From positions 1-6,994 of the forward strand of contig JBBSIF010000129.1 of assembly GCA_038232255.1 (NCBI GenBank): 6,994 nucleotides of DNA, given 5' to 3'. Every line of letters begins with the position of its first letter. Positions within the stretch are counted from its first letter, which is position 1. Positions 6,146-6,994 of the stretch are shown in pieces. The notes beneath the pieces are model-generated. The model had not been told where the DNA came from, did not search any database, and worked only from the letters and a program-made list of their open reading frames with translations. The position numbers were made by a program, and so were the translations under genes. The stretch is from JAWWPG01 sp038232255. GTDB taxonomy: Bacteria; Actinomycetota; Actinomycetes; Propionibacteriales; Nocardioidaceae.

Positions 6146-6204
6146 CGTGCCGAGGCGCGAGCTCGCGGTGGAGAGGTGCCCCGGCCAGGCGTTCAGGCGC
6201 GCCG

Positions 6205-6213
6205 GTATGCACA
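6205..6213 (+). promoter_or_regulatory. DnaA box 4 (degenerate)
   Basis: GTATGCACA matches the relaxed consensus TTATNCACA at 8 of 9 positions but the high-GC TTGTCCACA at only 6 of 9. Probably a weak site. Confidence 0.4.
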
Positions 6214-6235
6214 GGGAACGAGCATCTCCAGAGAG

Positions 6236-6244
6236 CTGTCCACA
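6236..6244 (+). promoter_or_regulatory. DnaA box 5
   Basis: CTGTCCACA is an 8 of 9 match, in the least GC-rich part of the region, 30 bp from the dnaA stop codon. Confidence 0.75.
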
Positions 6245-6247
6245 AGT

Positions 6248-6257
6248 CTGTGCACAG
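6248..6257. promoter_or_regulatory. palindromic DnaA-box-like site
   Basis: CTGTGCACAG reads as CTGTGCACA on both strands, 7 of 9 to TTGTCCACA each way. Its start is 12 bp from the start of box 5, about one helical turn, so cooperative binding with box 5 is possible (inference). Confidence 0.4.
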
Positions 6258-6273
6258 GATGTGGGCCGACGGA

Positions 6274-6994
6274 TCACGCCTGACGCGCCTGCTGCTTGAT
6301 CCGGTTCGTCAGCTCGCGCACCTGGTTGTAGACGCTTCGACGCTCGGCCATCAGCTGCCGGATCTTGCGGTCGGCATGCATGACCGTCGTGTGGTCACGC
6401 CCACCGAAGTGCTGGCCGATCTTCGGCAGTGACAGGTCCGTCAGCTCGCGGCAGAGGTACATGGCGATCTGGCGCGCGGTCACCAGCACCCGGCTACGGC
6501 TGGCGCCGCACAGGTCGTCGATCGAGAGACCGAAGTAGGCGGCTGTCTGCGCGATGATCACCGCCGCGGTGATCTCCGGTTCGCCACCCTCCGGAATAAG
6601 GTCCTTGAGCACGATCTCGGCGAGGGTCAGGTCGACGGACTGCCGGTTGAGGCTGGCAAAGGCCGTCACTCTGATCAGCGCGCCCTCGAGCTCGCGGATG
6701 TTCGTCTGGATCTTGCTCGCGATGAACTCGAGGACGTCGGGAGGAGCAGTCAGCCGCTCGGTGGCTGCCTTCTTGCGCAGGATCGCGATCCGGGTCTCGA
6801 GGTCGGGTGGCTGGACGTCGGTGATGAGCCCCCACTCGAACCGGTTGCGCAACCTGTCCTCGAGAGCCTCGAGCCGTTTCGGTGGCCGGTCGGAGGTGAT
6901 GACGATCTGCTTGTTCGCGTTGTGCAGGGTGTTGAAGGTGTGGAAGAACTCCTCCTGGGTCTGGATCTTCCCTTCGAGGAACTGGATGTCGTCG
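6274..6994 (-). CDS. dnaA: chromosomal replication initiator DnaA (3' part, truncated by window edge)
   Basis: Initiator ATPase that binds DnaA boxes in oriC, forms a filament and melts the origin. The window holds the last 239 residues, starting at the Walker B aspartates. The N-terminal helicase-interaction domain I, linker domain II and Walker A lie beyond 6994. In segment numbering: Walker B DDIQFLEGK (1-9), sensor I IVITSDRPPKRL (30-41), box VII with the arginine finger LEDRLRNRFEWGL (44-56), sensor II region TNIRELEGALIR (98-109), then domain IV, which binds DNA through its helix-turn-helix and the DnaA signature: LVTARQIAMYL (170-180), LSLPKIGQHFGGRDHTTVMH (188-207). It ends in a basic tail, RIKQQARQA. 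All these motifs are intact. The frame is open to the window edge, so no start can be assigned; a TTG at 6852 is internal. The gene stops with TGA at 6276-6274, only 17 bp from the nearest DnaA-box-like site. Confidence 0.98.
   Translation of the reverse strand, partial: DDIQFLEGKIQTQEEFFHTFNTLHNANKQIVITSDRPPKRLEALEDRLRNRFEWGLITDVQPPDLETRIAILRKKAATERLTAPPDVLEFIASKIQTNIRELEGALIRVTAFASLNRQSVDLTLAEIVLKDLIPEGGEPEITAAVIIAQTAAYFGLSIDDLCGASRSRVLVTARQIAMYLCRELTDLSLPKIGQHFGGRDHTTVMHADRKIRQLMAERRSVYNQVRELTNRIKQQARQA

Larger units (their letters stand above)
5898..6273. other. oriC: chromosomal replication origin (oriC), dnaA-dnaN intergenic region
   Basis: This 376-bp gene-free stretch lies between the dnaA stop and the dnaN start, the usual place of oriC in actinobacteria. 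Five DnaA-box-like 9-mers are visible, at 5999-6007, 6083-6091, 6137-6145, 6205-6213 and 6236-6244, plus a palindromic CTGTGCACAG at 6248-6257. Orientations are mixed: plus, minus, minus, plus, plus. The 10-mer GCTGTGGACA occurs exactly three times: 6081-6090, 6135-6144, and as its complement at 6000-6009. Weaker 6-of-9 matches occur at 6074-6082 and 6260-6268. Other structure: a (TCG)5 tract at 6055-6069 and a 12-bp perfect palindrome at 6156-6167. The region is GC-rich throughout; the least GC-rich part is about 6220-6262, near dnaA, and there is no classical AT-rich 13-mer. Boxes and location together make the call strong; the exact functional borders are unknown. Confidence 0.9.

Noticed and set aside
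5894..6277. 127-codon minus-strand frame across oriC
   Set aside because: It covers the DnaA boxes almost exactly, has no recognisable domain and overlaps both the dnaA end and the dnaN start. Best explained as origin DNA.
1..6994. Search for a novel defence, mobile or secondary-metabolite system
   Set aside because: All coding capacity is taken by conserved replication genes and gnd in a standard order. No transposase, integrase, terminal repeats, CRISPR-like repeats or composition shift was seen.

Overview
This is a core chromosomal segment of a high-GC Gram-positive bacterium (Actinomycetota). Every gene is on the minus strand. Read in the direction of transcription (right to left) the order is dnaA (3' part) - oriC - dnaN - gnd - recF - dciA (DUF721) - gyrB (5' part). 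That order, with a short 6-phosphogluconate dehydrogenase between dnaN and recF, is typical of actinomycete origin regions such as those of Streptomyces and relatives. Strongly GC-biased codon use, several GTG starts, the actinobacterial DnaA domain IV sequence and a DUF721 protein ending in RGPRDTYG all fit. I cannot name a genus.

Layout: 6274-6994 encodes the last 239 residues of DnaA, from the Walker B aspartates to the C-terminus. 5898-6273 is a 376-bp gene-free stretch with at least five DnaA-box-like 9-mers plus a palindromic half-match, i.e. the replication origin. 4752-5897 is dnaN (sliding clamp, GTG start). 3797-4714 is gnd, 2641-3789 is recF (GTG start) and 2067-2648 is dciA. dnaN, gnd, recF and dciA are separated by only 37 nt, 7 nt and an 8-nt overlap, so they look like one transcription unit. 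1738-2066 is a 329-bp spacer with a TACAAT -10 candidate and three consecutive potential RNA hairpins, i.e. a structured gyrB leader. 1-1737 is the first 579 codons of gyrB, which leaves the window before its C-terminal end.

How it works together: DnaA binds the boxes in oriC and opens the duplex. DciA helps place the DnaB helicase. DnaN clamps the polymerase. GyrB (with GyrA, outside the window) relieves supercoils ahead of the forks. RecF helps load RecA at stalled forks and gaps. gnd is the one metabolic gene in the set (oxidative pentose phosphate pathway).

I found no mobile element, CRISPR array, tRNA, rRNA, defence system or foreign-looking island. The coding content is ordinary. The points worth a second look are in the two non-coding stretches: the very GC-rich oriC without an obvious AT-rich unwinding element, and the hairpin-rich gyrB leader.
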